A stretch of DNA of 64,000 nucleotides from Cantharellus purpuraceus (taxonomy: Eukaryota > Basidiomycota > Agaricomycetes > Cantharellales > Hydnaceae). Positions 9,584-21,299 of the stretch are shown here, piece by piece. The stretch spans positions 2,046,001 through 2,110,000 of the forward strand of contig JALBUN010000023.1 of the NCBI GenBank assembly GCA_025174535.1. Direction: 5' to 3'. Under the pieces are notes generated by a model, which searched no databases, was not told the origin of the DNA, and was given only the letters and a program-made list of their open reading frames with translations. How positions within the stretch are numbered: position 1 is the first letter of the stretch; the number at the start of each line of letters is the position of its first letter. Made by a program: the position numbers and the translations under genes.

Positions 9584-10585
9584 ATGTCAAACCCTTTGGC
9601 AAGTATGAGCATGGCTGAGCTTGAGCAGTTGCTCTTGGCCTGACAGAAGGAGGAGGAGGAGGTGGAACAGAGATGGAAGGAGGAGGAGGAGGTAGAATGG
9701 AGACACAAGGAGGAGGAGGAGGAGGAAGAGCAGAGGTGGAAAGAGGCGGTGAAGACGGAACGGAGAAGGAAAGAGGAAGCGAAGGCTGAGAGAGCCTGCA
9801 GGGTCAAGGAACTTGTGGCTGCGATGGAGGCTGCGAGACTGAAGGAAGTGGAGGAGCAGGCACACGAGCTAGAAGCCACCATGGAGGTAGAGGAGGAGGT
9901 GACTGGGGCAGGGGCGACCAGACCAGGAAGCCTGAGTGTGCCTATATGGACAGGGACCCCTGAAGTTGCCATCATCTCTGTTACACAGACGGAGACAACT
10001 CATCCAAAAACTGTCACTGCAGAGGACTCGCCATTACGTCCACAGGCACGGCCATTATTTGGGTTGGGTGCGGCTGAGGAAGATGAAGCAGCGGAGGCGG
10101 AGAGGGCAGAGGTGGAGGCAGATCCTGATGCCAATATGGGGCTTGATGCAAATGCAGAGCCTGAGGCAGGTGTGGATGTCAGGACGGATGCAGAGCTGGA
10201 TCCAACTTCAAATTGTTACAAGGAGATGGCTTGGGTAGCTACAGTCAAGGCTCGCAAAAGAGCGGAGCTCTATGCTGCTACCACTAAGAAGAATCTCGAT
10301 GTTACGGTCTTTTCATTGAAGGCGTACCCAAGTGCTGATATGGAGAAGTGGGAGGCAGATCAGAGGGTCATATGGTGCAAGGTGGAGAGTTGTGTGTTGG
10401 CGACCCGTAAGAAGGAGCTGTGTGTCACAAGGTCAGCGATCCAGCTTTGCAAGCACAAGATGGAGAAGGCGGCGGCAGAACAGCAGGACAAGGAGGAGGA
10501 GAGGGAACACTTGGAGGCCACAGTGAGAAGGGGTGGACCACCCAAGGCTCTGGCTCCAAAGTCGGAGATGGATTCAGATGCATGA
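9584..10585 (+). pseudogene. gypsy-2 antisense coiled-coil gene, left-arm copy, truncated
   Basis: ATG 9584 opens a frame of 19 codons (MSNPLASMSMAELEQLLLA), then TGA at 9641, then 313 further codons in the same frame. The TGA is followed by CAG and fits a CGA to TGA change. The protein has a very Glu/Arg/Lys-rich coiled coil (9650-9860, GGA-repeat DNA), an acidic Ala/Glu/Asp segment, a conserved region around EMAWVATVKARKRAELYAA, and a second charged coiled coil (KEEEREHLEA). It ends just after RRGGPPKALAP, where the copy at 56112-57502 continues into a zinc cluster, so this copy lost its putative DNA-binding part. It runs opposite to gypsy-2 pol. Confidence 0.7.
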
Positions 10586-10589
10586 TCGA

Positions 10590-12427
10590 GTTTGGATGCG
10601 GAGATCCATGAAGACTCTTCATTGGTGCCTTCGTATCCAGTCCATTTGACTAAGTACTGGAGCTTGCACTTGTATTGACGGTCGATCTTTGTCCAGGATC
10701 TCAGATATCTCATATTCATTGTCTCCTTCGATGATGATCAGGGGAGGTGGAGGTTGCATGCGACCGGAGATCTCGTTTGTGGTAGCGGGTTTGAGCATTG
10801 ATATATGGAAGACCAGATGAACTGCTCGGAAGTGGTCTGGGAGGCGGAGGGTGAAGGACCTGCTGCCTGCACGAGCAATGACCTCATAAGGACCTAAGTA
10901 TTTCTTAGAGAGTTTCTTCGATGGGCGGGTGGTCCAGAAGTGTTCAGCCTTAATGAATACTTTGTCTCCGATTTGCAGGTCCGGAGCCAGAATGTGGTGT
11001 CAGTCTGTGGAGACTTGATATTGTTTCTGGGCATCGGAGATGGTTTCTCAGAGATGTTGGTGTAGTTGATCAAGGTCAGTTACAAATTGGCAGGCTTTGG
11101 TGGAGGCAAGTTCTCTCTCAGGGTGGATGGAGATGTTCAGATGATAGCCTTTATTAGCAAAGAACGGAGAGACACCAGTAGTCACGTTTGGAGCGTTGTT
11201 GTAGGCAAACTCTGCTATCGGAAGTAGATCAGCCCAGTTGTCTTGTTGATAGTTACAATAGACTCGGAGACATTGTTCCAGGGACTGATTCATTTGTTCC
11301 ATTTGTCCGTCTCCTTCAGGATGGTATCCAGAGGTGAAGTGAAGTTTCATGTCGAGAGCCTTTCCTAGTGTGTGGAAGAAGGAGGACACGAACTCCAAGC
11401 CCTGATCAGATGTGACATGCGATGGGACTCCATGTTTAGAGAATATGTGGAGAACAAACAACTTAGCTAGTGAGGCAGAGGTGATGGTGTCATGCATCGG
11501 AATAAATAGTGATTGTTTAGTGAACCTGTTGACAATCACGAGTATGGTGTCATATCCGAGTGATGGGGGGAGCTTCTCTATGAAATCCATGGAGATGGAG
11601 TTCCATGGTTGCTCTGGGACCAGAAGTTACTTAAGCGTTCCATAGGGTTTGTGCCCTTGTGATTTTGAGCACATACACATGGTGCAGGAGTTACAGTAGT
11701 GTTGAATGTATTCTTGCATTTTTGGCCATACATAGTCTCGTCGGATTAATCCTTGTGTGCGATTTTGCCCGAAATGGCCCGAGATCAGGTGATCATGATA
11801 ATACTGCAAAACTCGGAGTCAGAGACCATTGGCATCAGGGACATATATCTGGTTGTTGTGTCGGAGGTGTCCTTTGGGGTCAAGTGACCATTTCAGATCG
11901 GAAGGGTTGTCCAAGTGTTTAACTGCAACAGGATTGGATTGGAGTGATGAGCGGATGTCAGAGCGGAGTTGGTTGATGTCCATAATGGTGACAGCTTGGA
12001 GGGTGGGAGTCATGAGGGTGGATGCTCATAGGGATGATGCCAGCTGCTTGTTAGTAAACACAGGACGAAAGTTGTGTGGGTTTACAGTGGCATAGTCGCT
12101 ATTCCCCTCTTTAGGGTAGATGTCCCATTGTCTAGTTAAAGCGTTGGGCTTTGCTCCAAGTTGACCTGGATGGAAACGGATAATGAGATTGAACTGAGAT
12201 AGGTATTCGGATCATCGGATTGTCTCCAGGTGAGCAGTTTCGTTGTGGAGAAGTATTCCAAATTCTTGTGGTCAGTTATGACGTCCACTGGATCAGAGGG
12301 GCCTTCCAGGTAGTGTCTCCATATCCGGAAGGCTCCATATATGGCAAGGAGCTCTTTGTCATGGACGTCATAGTTCAGTTTGGGGGGTGTAAATGTACGC
12401 GAGTGAAAAGCAATCGGATGGACATGT
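10590..12427 (-). pseudogene. RNaseH-integrase-chromodomain remnant of gypsy-2 (left arm)
   Basis: This is the inverted duplicate of 17248-19085. The longest open part, 11048-11590, encodes the integrase core with MDFIEKLPP, VTSDQGLEF and the region around HPEGDG. The zinc-binding part is at about 11627-11810. RNase H begins at about 12220 and is cut at 12427 by a copia-like LTR. It carries the same stop codons and frameshifts as the right arm. Confidence 0.85.
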
Positions 12428-12773
12428 GTTTTGGAACCTGCAAAATTATGGTGTTAGGGCAAACTCTAAATCACCACAATTCCGTGAATGAACAGCTGAG
12501 AAGAATATCAAACCCTGCTGCAGCACAACTCCAGAAACAATTTAATGTTTGTACTTTGGTTACAATCCTTTGTATTGGTCAATGCAGACTATACGCAGAA
12601 AGGTAATACGTTTCTTAGCAGCAAGAAATGAATAAGACTTCCAGAGTCTAGAGTTCATGGACACTTAGGGGTCCAGATATTCCGAAAAGATGGGAATGCA
12701 CTTAGAGGCTAAAGGAAGTAGGTGGATGAATCCAACCATCCAACCTGTGGCACTCAGAAGTGGGTAACAGCAA
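12427..12773 (+). repeat. copia-like LTR start (TGTTTTGGAACC family), plus orientation
   Basis: It begins TGTTTTGGAACC exactly at the end of the left arm and matches 6706-6440 reversed and 52059-52376. It contains open but uninformative frames. Confidence 0.65.
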
Positions 12774-13858
12774 TGTGTGAAGTAGTCTAGCAACTGCTTC
12801 ACACGAGTTCAAGCTTCTAATGCTCTGCAAAGGCAGTACACACTAGTAACTTAAACAAGAGCACTAATGGCAGGACTATTGACAGACAATCTCACCCTGT
12901 AGATTTGTAGTCACGTGAGGCAGATACTACACTCACGCCCAAAGCAGGAATATCACTACTTTGAGTGCAATCAAGTACAGTTACACAACTGTAAAAGATC
13001 CTTGAACTGGTAATCAACAGTTACTGAGATAGAGGATGACACTGTATGTCACTCTAGTCACACTGGTGTGCAGAAGATGGGTAGAATATGATGGATATAT
13101 CTATTTCAGAGGCAGAATGGCCTCCTTATATATTGTATTTACAGGGGCTGACTAATGCTTCTGGAATATTCTACCTATTAATAGATGGAAGCTACTGGAA
13201 GGTTGTGGAATGTGGAAGAAAGGGGTAGAATATTCCAAGCCAATCACAGGTTCTGATCACTGCACTAATACTGATCAGGAGCTGAATAATGGTTCTGGAA
13301 AGTTCTATCTAATAATAGAAGGAAACAGCTAGAATGTTATGGAAAGGGGTAGAATATTCCAAGGCAATCACCTGATTTGATCACCCATCAGCTGATTTGA
13401 TCCCTGAACTAGGCACTGATCAGGCAAAAAGAAGGGTGTCCACCCTGTTTTCTGCACTGGTTTGGACAGCCATGGATAGCCACATCTCATGTGATGATCT
13501 GCATGGAAAATAGTGCCCTGAGAGGCTGTGGTTGTCAAGTTACAGAATATTTATTGATCAGAGACATCTGAGCTTGAATTCAGGCCAAATGTCTGGTCCA
13601 AAGGTGGAGAGCCGGCTGTGCGAAGGTTTGTGGGCGCCTATGGGTCCACAACTGTAGCACAGCAGAAATAAATGATTCTGGGCTGAGTTCTGCATGGAAT
13701 ATTCCCGGAAAAATATGGAAAAATAGAGAATATTTGAATAAGTCCATTCCAGGTACAAGCACCAAAATATATGCTGATATTTAGGAATGGAAAAGCAAAG
13801 AATAGCACATTGGTGCTGCATAAATGGAATTTGATAGGGAAAAGGTGGTTCCCATACA
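12774..13858 (-). repeat. 1.08-kb LTR-like repeat (TGTATGGG...CACACA), full copy
   Basis: On the minus strand it starts TGTATGGGAACC at 13858 and ends ACTTCACACA at 12774. It has a TATA box (TATATAAGG, about 13126-13134) and an AATAAA-like signal at about 13553. The copy at 52377-53460 has the same length and orientation. No coding capacity was recognised. Confidence 0.65.
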
Positions 13859-13947
13859 GGATTTGATATTCTTCTCAGCTGTTCATTCATGGAATTGTGG
13901 TGATTTAGAGTTTTCCCTAACACCATAATTTTGCGGGTTCCAAAACA
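13859..13947 (-). repeat. copia-like LTR start, minus orientation
   Basis: The 89 bp are the reverse complement of the LTR start at 12427 and end in GGTTCCAAAACA. Together with 12427 they bracket the 1.08-kb repeat as inverted flanks. Confidence 0.6.
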
Positions 13948-14215
13948 GATTCCACCCATCCGTCTCCGGTTCCGATTGATGCATCAGCATCACCATAGGA
14001 ACCCGGACATCTGTCCCCATCAGACTCGGACATACTCATGTAAGGTCGTCAGCCTTGGAGACCCATCACCGGAGTAATTATTATTAGATTTCAAAATATG
14101 TATTTAAGTTGTCCGACTGGGGACTTCATTCCCCAGTTCAAATATTGAATCACGCCTAGTTCCTAAGTCCAATCCTAACTCTCTAAGTTGTACTCCGTCT
14201 CTGAAATCTCAGACA
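13948..14215 (+). repeat. gypsy-2 5' LTR, 3' part (268 bp)
   Basis: Corresponds to the last two thirds of the 389-bp LTR at 51512-51900 (-) and ends in TCTCAGACA. Next comes CCAGTATTAGTGAGGG; in the other copy this reads CTGGTATTAGTGAGGG, a plausible tRNA primer-binding site starting TGG. Confidence 0.75.
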
Positions 14216-14270
14216 CCAGTATTAGTGAGGGCACAGCACATAAGCTGAAGCCAAGTCCGTTCCGACCCCC

Positions 14271-15514
14271 ATGATGTGCTCCAACTCCGACCCAACCTCC
14301 AACCCAATCTCCAACTCCCAATTGGACCTAGTGCATAACAGTATATTCAAACTGCCATACTCACTCCTACCAATGCCACGATCCACCGCCAATTCCAAAC
14401 GTGCACGAACTGTTGAGGTGCCCGCTCCCAGCATCGACACCATCCCTGAGGTTGTCGAAGAACCAACAGACCACATAGAGGCCATCAATGAAGAAGACGA
14501 CACCCCACCCTCTCCAAATCTGGCGCAAGCCATCTCCCTGCTTGCCAGCAGCATCCATAACCCACAAGCTCCTAAGTCCCAGACCAAGGTCCGAGAACCC
14601 AACCCATTCGATGGCTCTGATCCGTGAAAGCTCCAGCCATTCTTGGTGCAATGCCGGTTGAATTTCCACAACCGCCCCGATGTGTTCACATCCGATCGGG
14701 TGAAGGTCACCTTCACCATGTCCTATCTCAAGGGCACCACACTGGACTACTTTGAGCCAGCACTCATGGATGACTCTGATGACCCAATATGGTCAGAGGA
14801 CTACTCCAACTTCATCTCCAAACTTTGGACCAATTTTGGTCCTTACAACCCCAAGGCTGATGCCAAGAACAAACTCAATCGACTTTGGATGAAGGAAAAT
14901 CACAAAATCGCAAAATACATTGTGAGTTTCCAGCAGCTAGCCCCAAAAGTCCAATGGGGTGATGCCGCACTCCGACGCCAATTTTACATTGGACTCCCAT
15001 CCTGCATCAAGACGAGATATCATGCGTCGGTAAGCCGGATACTTTGGTTAACCTCCGCAAGCTCGTCCAATCCATCGATGCCCGTTATTGGGAACATCAA
15101 TCCAAGGTTTCCCATGAAAATTCAGCCAACAACAAATCGGACAAATCATCGGACAAGACCCCAAAGTCCAACAAGGGGTCTGATAAGAGGACTACTGCCA
15201 ACTCAGGCCAGAAGTCAAACACTGGTAATGCTGCCGCTTCCAGTTCCGGTCAGAACAATTCTGGCACCAGCAATAACTCTGGAGCTCACAAGAGTACTCC
15301 AGACCTCTCCACCAAGCTGGGGAAGGATGGAAAACTTACCCAGCAGGAACGCCAGTGCTGCATGGACAACAACCTCTGTCTGTTCTGCAGAAAGCCTGGC
15401 CACCAAGCCAAGGATTGCAACAAGGCAACCTCATCCGCAGCAAAGGCAAAGGGCCATGCTGCCAACGCCATGATGGACAAGTCCAACGCAAAAGCGATGG
15501 ACCCAAAAAAATAG
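14271..15514 (+). pseudogene. Gag of gypsy-2 copy A, broken
   Basis: Nucleocapsid-type protein. It starts at MCSNSDPTSNPISN (14271); an acidic N-terminal region runs to NPFDGSDP, where TGA 14625-14627 replaces an expected Arg codon. The helical gag domain follows in the same frame (about 14628-15010; motifs LKGTTLDYFEPAL and RRQFYIGLP). A frameshift near 15010-15040 leads to a Ser/Asn/Lys-rich linker and a zinc knuckle CLFCRKPGHQAKDC near 15376-15417, ending at 15514. The knuckle spacing is CX2CX4HX4C. The order and length are normal for a gypsy gag. Confidence 0.85.
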
Positions 15515-15519
15515 TAAGC

Positions 15520-18500
15520 AGTCCTATAGCCTCCGTATGGGCTGAGGGCTGCGTTGGTACTCCCCATACAACAAACGAGGTCCGCCTGAATGCATCCACT
15601 CTTTCCCACTCCAACTCCCTTACCCTCCTTGTCTACTCCGACTCCATTCCCAATACTGCTATTCAAGCATTAATTGACTCTGGTTCTACTCATTGTTTTC
15701 CTCGATTCCTCTTTTTCCGATTTACATAAACTCCATACATACATCATAACTCCGATATCATTCTGATTATTTGTTGGCACTACTAATGCTGTTATTTCAC
15801 AAGCAATAGATCTGTCTATCTGTTTTTCTGTCGGAGAAATCCAGAACCTTACATTCTATGTTACTCTGCTTGACTCCAGCTGTTCTGTGGTTCTCAGACA
15901 TAACTGGCTCACCCGCTACAATCCGTTGATTGACTGGGCATTGGGCCATATCACATTCTGTTCTCCAGTACAGGCTGTGTCATCCCCGACATCACCAGCA
16001 ACTTTAGGTGCAAAACTATCTTCCACCTCCGCTGACTCCACTCTTATAGATACTCCATCTACCCCGCTGTTTATATCACTGGTGGATGCTATGGTCTTCA
16101 CCAGACTAAGCAAACTGGATGGTTCTCACACATTCCAGGTCCACCTCTCCAATCTGATATTCCTCACTGCTCGTTCCACCCAATCAACTCCCCATGAGTT
16201 CGCCAACGTGTTCAGCAAGTCTAAAGCCAACTCCCTAGCAGAACACCGACCATATGATCTCAAGATTGAACTGGATGACAACTCCACCCCTCCGCTTGGC
16301 CCTATCTACTCACTATCCCAAAAAGAGCTACTGGCTCTCCGAACATTCATAGACAAGAACTTGGCCATGGGCTTCATCCGCCCATCCCTATCTCCCCATG
16401 GAGCTCTGGTCCTATTTGTCCGCAAAAAGGACAGTTCACTCCATCTATGTGTTGACTTCCGTGGACTCAACAAGATCACCAAGAAAGACCAATACCCAAT
16501 ACCTCACACCATGGACCTACTCGAAAGTCCTTGAAAGGCTAAGATCTGTTCCAAAATAGATCTCCGACATGCCTACCATCTAGTCCGCATCCAAGAAGGC
16601 AATGAATGGAAAATGACCTTCCGCACACGATATGGATCTTTCAAGTGGTGCGTCATGCCCTTCGGACTAACCAATGCTCCAGCCGCCTTCCAGAGGTTCA
16701 TGAATGATACCTTTGCCGACCTCCTCGATGTGACTGTCCTCGTTTACTTAGACGACATTTTGGTATATTTGGACAACGAAGAAGAACATCAGACACATGT
16801 CTGAGAGGTACTCTGATGTCTCCAAAAACATGGCCTCTTCGCCTGTGCTGACAAATGTGAATTCCACTCCAACTCAGTCAAATACCTAGGCTATATCCTC
16901 TCCCCAGCAGGATTGACAATGTCTGATGGCAAAATCAAAGCCATACAGGAATGGCTGGAACCCCAGAAAGTCAAGGATGTACAGTCCTTCCTAGGGTTTG
17001 CCAACTTCTACCGCTGCTTCATTCATGGCTACTCTGATATCACCGTTCCGCTCACCTGACTCACTAGGAAGGGTATCCAATGGAATTTCACTGATGAATG
17101 TAGACAGAGCTTTGAGACCTTGAAAAAGGCCTTTACTCCCGCTCTGATACTGACTCATTGGGTTCCAGATGTGTCTATCCTATTAGAAACCGATGCCTCT
17201 GACTATGCACTTGCTGCGATCCTGTCCATCATCTCTCCAGACGATGGACATGTCCATCCGATTGCTTTTCACTCGCGTACATTTACACCCCCCAAACTGA
17301 ACTATGACGTCCATGACAAAGAGCTCCTTGCCATATATGGAGCCTTCCGGATATGGAGACACTACCTGGAAGGCCCCTCTGATCCAGTGGACGTCATAAC
17401 TGACCACAAGAATTTGGAATACTTCTCCACAACGAAACTGCTCACCTGGAGACAATCCGATGATCCGAATACCTATCTCAGTTCAATCTCATTATCCGTT
17501 TCCATCCAGGTCAACTTGGAGCAAAGCCCAACGCTTTAACTAGACAATGGGACATCTACCCTAAAGAGGGGAATAGCGACTATGCCACTGTAAACCCACA
17601 CAACTTTCGTCCTGTGTTTACTAACAAGCAGCTGGCATCATCCCTATGAGCATCCACCCTCATGACTCCCACCCTCCAAGCTGTCACCATTATGGACATC
17701 AACCAACTCCGCTCTGACATCCGCTCATCACTCCAATCCAATCCTGTTGCAGTTAAACACTTGGACAACCCTTCCGATCTGAAATGGTCACTTGACCCCA
17801 AAGGACACCTCCGACACAACAACCAGATATATGTCCCTGATGCCAATGGTCTCTGACTCCGAGTTTTGCAGTATTATCATGATCACCTGATCTCGGGCCA
17901 TTTCGGGCAAAATCGCACACAAGGATTAATCCGACGAGACTATGTATGGCCAAAAATGCAAGAATACATTCAACACTACTGTAACTCCTGCACCATGTGT
18001 ATGTGCTCAAAATCACAAGGGCACAAACCCTATGGAACGCTTAAGTAACTTCTGGTCCCAGAGCAACCATGGAACTCCATCTCCATGGATTTCATAGAGA
18101 AGCTCCCCCCATCACTCGGATATGACACCATACTCGTGATTGTCAACAGGTTCACTAAACAATCACTATTTATTCCGATGCATGACACCATCACCTCTGC
18201 CTCACTAGCTAAGTTGTTTGTTCTCCACATATTCTCTAAACATGGAGTCCCATCGCATGTCACATCTGATCAGGGCTTGGAGTTCGTGTCCTCCTTCTTC
18301 CACACACTAGGAAAGGCTCTCGACATGAAACTTCACTTCACCTCTGGATACCATCCTGAAGGAGACGGACAAATGGAACAAATGAATCAGTCCCTGGAAC
18401 AATGTCTCCGAGTCTATTGTAACTATCAACAAGACAACTGGGCTGATCTACTTCCGATAGCAGAGTTTGCCTACAACAACGCTCCAAACGTGACTACTGG

Positions 18501-19083
18501 TGTCTCTCCGTTCTTTGCTAATAAAGGCTATCATCTGAACATCTCCATCCACCCTGAGAGAGAACTTGCCTCCACCAAAGCCTGCCAATTTGTAACTGAC
18601 CTTGATCAACTACACCAACATCTCTGAGAAACCATCTCCGATGCCCAGAAACAATATCAAGTCTCCACAGACTGACACCACATTCTGGCTCCGGACCTGC
18701 AAATCGGAGACAAAGTATTCATTAAGGCTGAACACTTCTGGACCACCCGCCCATCGAAGAAACTCTCTAAGAAATACTTAGGTCCTTATGAGGTCATTGC
18801 TCGTGCAGGCAGCAGGTCCTTCACCCTCCGCCTCCCAGACCACTTCCGAGCAGTTCATCTGGTCTTCCATATATCAATGCTCAAACCCGCTACCACAAAC
18901 GAGATCTCCGGTCGCATGCAACCTCCACCTCCCCTGATCATCATCGAAGGAGACAATGAATATGAGATATCTGAGATCCTGGACAAAGATCGACCGTCAA
19001 TACAAGTGCAAGCTCCAGTACTTAGTCAAATGGACTGGATACGAAGGCACCAATGAAGAGTCTTCATGGATCTCCGCATCCAA
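15520..19083 (+). pseudogene. Pol of gypsy-2 copy A (PR-RT-RNaseH-INT-chromodomain), many stops
   Basis: Protease ALIDSGSTHCF is near 15670. RT runs from about 16190, with VYLDDILVY near 16744. RNase H shows LLETDASDYALAA near 17180. The integrase zinc-binding part is near 17870-18010. The DDE core is at 18085-18560, where E of the third motif reads within QMEQMNQSLEQ. A chromodomain with YLVKWTGYEG lies at 19018-19050. In-frame stops sit at 16532, 16802, 17057, 17647, 17854, 18046, 18625 and 18673, nearly all TGA where an Arg is expected. Frameshifts lie near 15715, 17455 and 18980. The 54837-55964 copy retains sense codons at several of these sites. Confidence 0.9.
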
Positions 19084-19089
19084 ACTCGA

Positions 19090-20091
19090 TCATGCATCTG
19101 AATCCATCTCCGACTTTGGAGCCAGAGCCTTGGGTGGTCCACCCCTTCTCACTGTGGCCTCCAAGTGTTCCCTCTCCTCCTCCTTGTCCTGCTGTTCTGC
19201 CGCCGCCTTCTCCATCTTGTGCTTGCAAAGCTGGATCGCTGACCTTGTGACACACAGCTCCTTCTTACGGGTCGCCAACACACAACTCTCCACCTTGCAC
19301 CATATGACCCTCTGATCTGCCTCCCACTTCTCCATATCAGCACTTGGGTACGCCTTCAATGAAAAGACCGTAACATCGAGATTCTTCTTAGTGGTAGCAG
19401 CATAGAGCTCCGCTCTTTTGCGAGCCTTGACTGTAGCTACCCAAGCCATCTCCTTGTAACAATTTGAAGTTGGATCCAGCTCTGCATCCGTCCTGACATC
19501 CACACCTGCCTCAGGCTCTGCATTTGCATCAAGCCCCATATTGGCATCAGGATCTGCCTCCACCTCTGCCCTCTCCGCCTCCGCTGCTTCATCTTCCTCA
19601 GCCGCACCCAACCCAAATAATGGCCGTGCCTGTGGACGTAATGGCGAGTCCTCTGCAGTGACAGTTTTTGGATGAGTTGTCTCCGTCTGTGTAACAGAGA
19701 TGATGGCAACTTCAGGGGTCCCTGTCCATATAGGCACACTCAGGCTTCCTGGTCTGGTCGCCCCTGCCCCAGTCACCTCCTCCTCTACCTCCATGGTGGC
19801 TTCTAGCTCGTGTGCCTGCTCCTCCACTTCCTTCAGTCTCGCAGCCTCCATCGCAGCCACAAGTTCCTTGACCCTGCAGGCTCTCTCAGCCTTCGCTTCC
19901 TCTTTCCTTCTCCGTTCCGTCTTCACCGCCTCTTTCCACCTCTGCTCTTCCTCCTCCTCCTCCTCCTTGTGTCTCCATTCTACCTCCTCCTCCTCCTTCC
20001 ATCTCTGTTCCACCTCCTCCTCCTCCTTCTGTCAGGCCAAGAGCAACTGCTCAAGCTCAGCCATGCTCATACTTGCCAAAGGGTTTGACAT
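19090..20091 (-). pseudogene. gypsy-2 antisense coiled-coil gene, right-arm copy, truncated
   Basis: Same sequence as 9584-10585, read from ATG 20091 on the minus strand, with TGA at 20032-20034. It lies tail to tail with the pol chromodomain. The junction at about 19083-19120 fuses the end of the chromodomain frame directly to the antisense coding region, so the zinc cluster and acidic tail seen at 56112-56680 were deleted here. Confidence 0.7.
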
Positions 20092-20123
20092 TGTTGAGGA
20101 TAAGACCTCAATCATGCCCCACC

Positions 20124-20131
20124 TTTTATAT
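20124..20131 (-). promoter_or_regulatory. TATA box of the antisense gene, right-arm copy
   Basis: Mirror image of the box at 9544-9551, 40 bp from the ATG at 20091. Confidence 0.6.
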
Positions 20132-20325
20132 GTCTCCAGACCCAAGGGTCACTTACAGTTGTGTGACTGTACTTGATTGCACTCAAAGTAGTGATATTCC
20201 TGCTTTGGGCGTGAGTGTAGTATCTACCTCGCGTGACTACAAATCTACAGGGTGAGATTGTCTGTCAATAGTCCTGCCATTAGTGCTCTTGTTTAAGTTA
20301 CTAGTGTGTACTGCCTTTGCAGAGC

Positions 20326-20719
20326 ACAGCCATGGATAGCCACATCTCAGGTCAAGATCTCCATGGAAAATAGTGCCCTGAGAGGCTGTGGTTGTCAAGT
20401 TACAGAATATTTATTGATCAGAGACATCTGAGCTTGAATTCAGGCCAAATGCCTGGTCCAAAGGCAGAGAGCTGGCTGTGTGAAGGTTTGTGGGTGCCTA
20501 TGGGTCCACAACTGTAGCACAGCAGAATAAGAGCATTCTGGGCCGAGTTCTGCATGGAATATTCCTGAAAAAATATGGAAAAATAGAGAATATTTGAATA
20601 TGTCCATTCCAAGTAAAGTACAAGCAAATATATGCTGATATTTAGGAATGGAAATGCGAAGTATAGCACATTGGTGCTGCATAAATAGGATTTGATAGGG
20701 AAAAGGTGGTTCCCATACA
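20326..20719 (-). repeat. Partial LTR-like repeat (TGTATGGG family), right arm
   Basis: Mirror of 8956-9349. The tip CCCATACA at 20719 marks the end of the transposon nest; unique sequence follows. Confidence 0.75.
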
Positions 20720-21299
20720 AAATCAGTTGTATTCTCGTTTCACGGCTCTCTCATGTTTAGATCAGCAATCCCTCTAAACACCAATTTGATGAAAGTTTTA
20801 CTATGAAGCGACTCGCCCTCAATGTGGACGCATATGGATCCACGGTTTGGTGGGGTATACAAAAGTTTTCTTTCGGGCGCCTGCTGGAGTTCACGCCTTT
20901 ATCCATGAACTCCAGGTATGCATATTGTGATAGTCTATATCTCTAATAGCTAATACATCATGCCTTTATCCGTGAACTCCAGACTTGAGGTCCAGCTCAC
21001 CGCCTGAACCTACTAGTTGTCATGATTTTAACCGCCAGGACCCGACCACAACCGTGTCAATTTTGACTGGGCTTCAGGTCTTAGAGGGCTTAGTGTGACA
21101 CCTGCCAAAGCTCTTCATGGGGAGCTACTGGGAGATGGTCTAAGGTCTAAAGGTCTAAAGGTCTTTATGCCGCGCGGCAGATCACGTGATCCCCTTAGCA
21201 CTGCTTCAGAGGGGATGCGTGACGCGTGACAAAATCTCTTCGGCCTCATAGGGGGTGCATGACGCGTGACTGAAGACTCGGTCATAGGAGTACAGTACC
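20720..21299. other. Intergenic region upstream of TFB3, with a hairpin
   Basis: No gene recognised. A 10-bp perfect stem CTGGAGTTCA / TGAACTCCAG spans 20884-20915, and its right half recurs near 20963-20984. Short direct repeats of GGTCTAAA lie near 21140-21165, and TGACGCGTGAC words at 21220-21270. Confidence 0.5.

Larger units (their letters stand above)
8956..12427 (-). repeat. Left arm of a 3,472-bp inverted repeat
   Basis: Positions x and 29675-x are complementary from 8956/20719 to 12427/17248. All ORFs in the two arms are identical, for example 9662-10585 with 20013-19090 and 11048-11590 with 18627-18085, and all noncoding stretches I compared match. The arm begins at an LTR-like tip TGTATGGG and stops inside RNase H of gypsy-2, where a copia-like LTR begins. 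Confidence 0.93.
13948..20091 (+). mobile_element. Ty3/gypsy chromodomain retrotransposon, family 2 (copy A)
   Basis: Contains a partial 5' LTR, gag, protease, RT, RNase H, integrase and chromodomain on the plus strand, then a gene on the opposite strand. No 3' LTR of its own type follows; the antisense gene runs into a TGTATGGG-type repeat. Both gag and pol carry stops and frameshifts. The second half of the element is the right arm of the giant inverted repeat. Confidence 0.88.
17248..20719 (+). repeat. Right arm of the 3,472-bp inverted repeat
   Basis: Partner of 8956-12427. It includes the second half of gypsy-2 pol, the antisense gene with its promoter and a 390-bp LTR-like piece ending CCCATACA at 20719. 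This arm is continuous with RT upstream, so it is probably the donor and the left arm the copy. Confidence 0.93.

Noticed and set aside
12427..13947. DNA transposon with about 90-bp terminal inverted repeats (TGTTTTGGAACC)
   Set aside because: The same sequence at 6706 is preceded by a polypurine tract and pol-like remnant, so it is better read as LTR starts in opposite orientation; no transposase or clean target duplication was seen.
19700..20176. 158-aa Ser/Cys-rich frame on the plus strand (and 9499-9975 minus)
   Set aside because: It is the shadow of the GAG/GAA-rich antisense gene; its Ser/Cys/Leu composition is the reverse-strand reading of Glu-rich codons.
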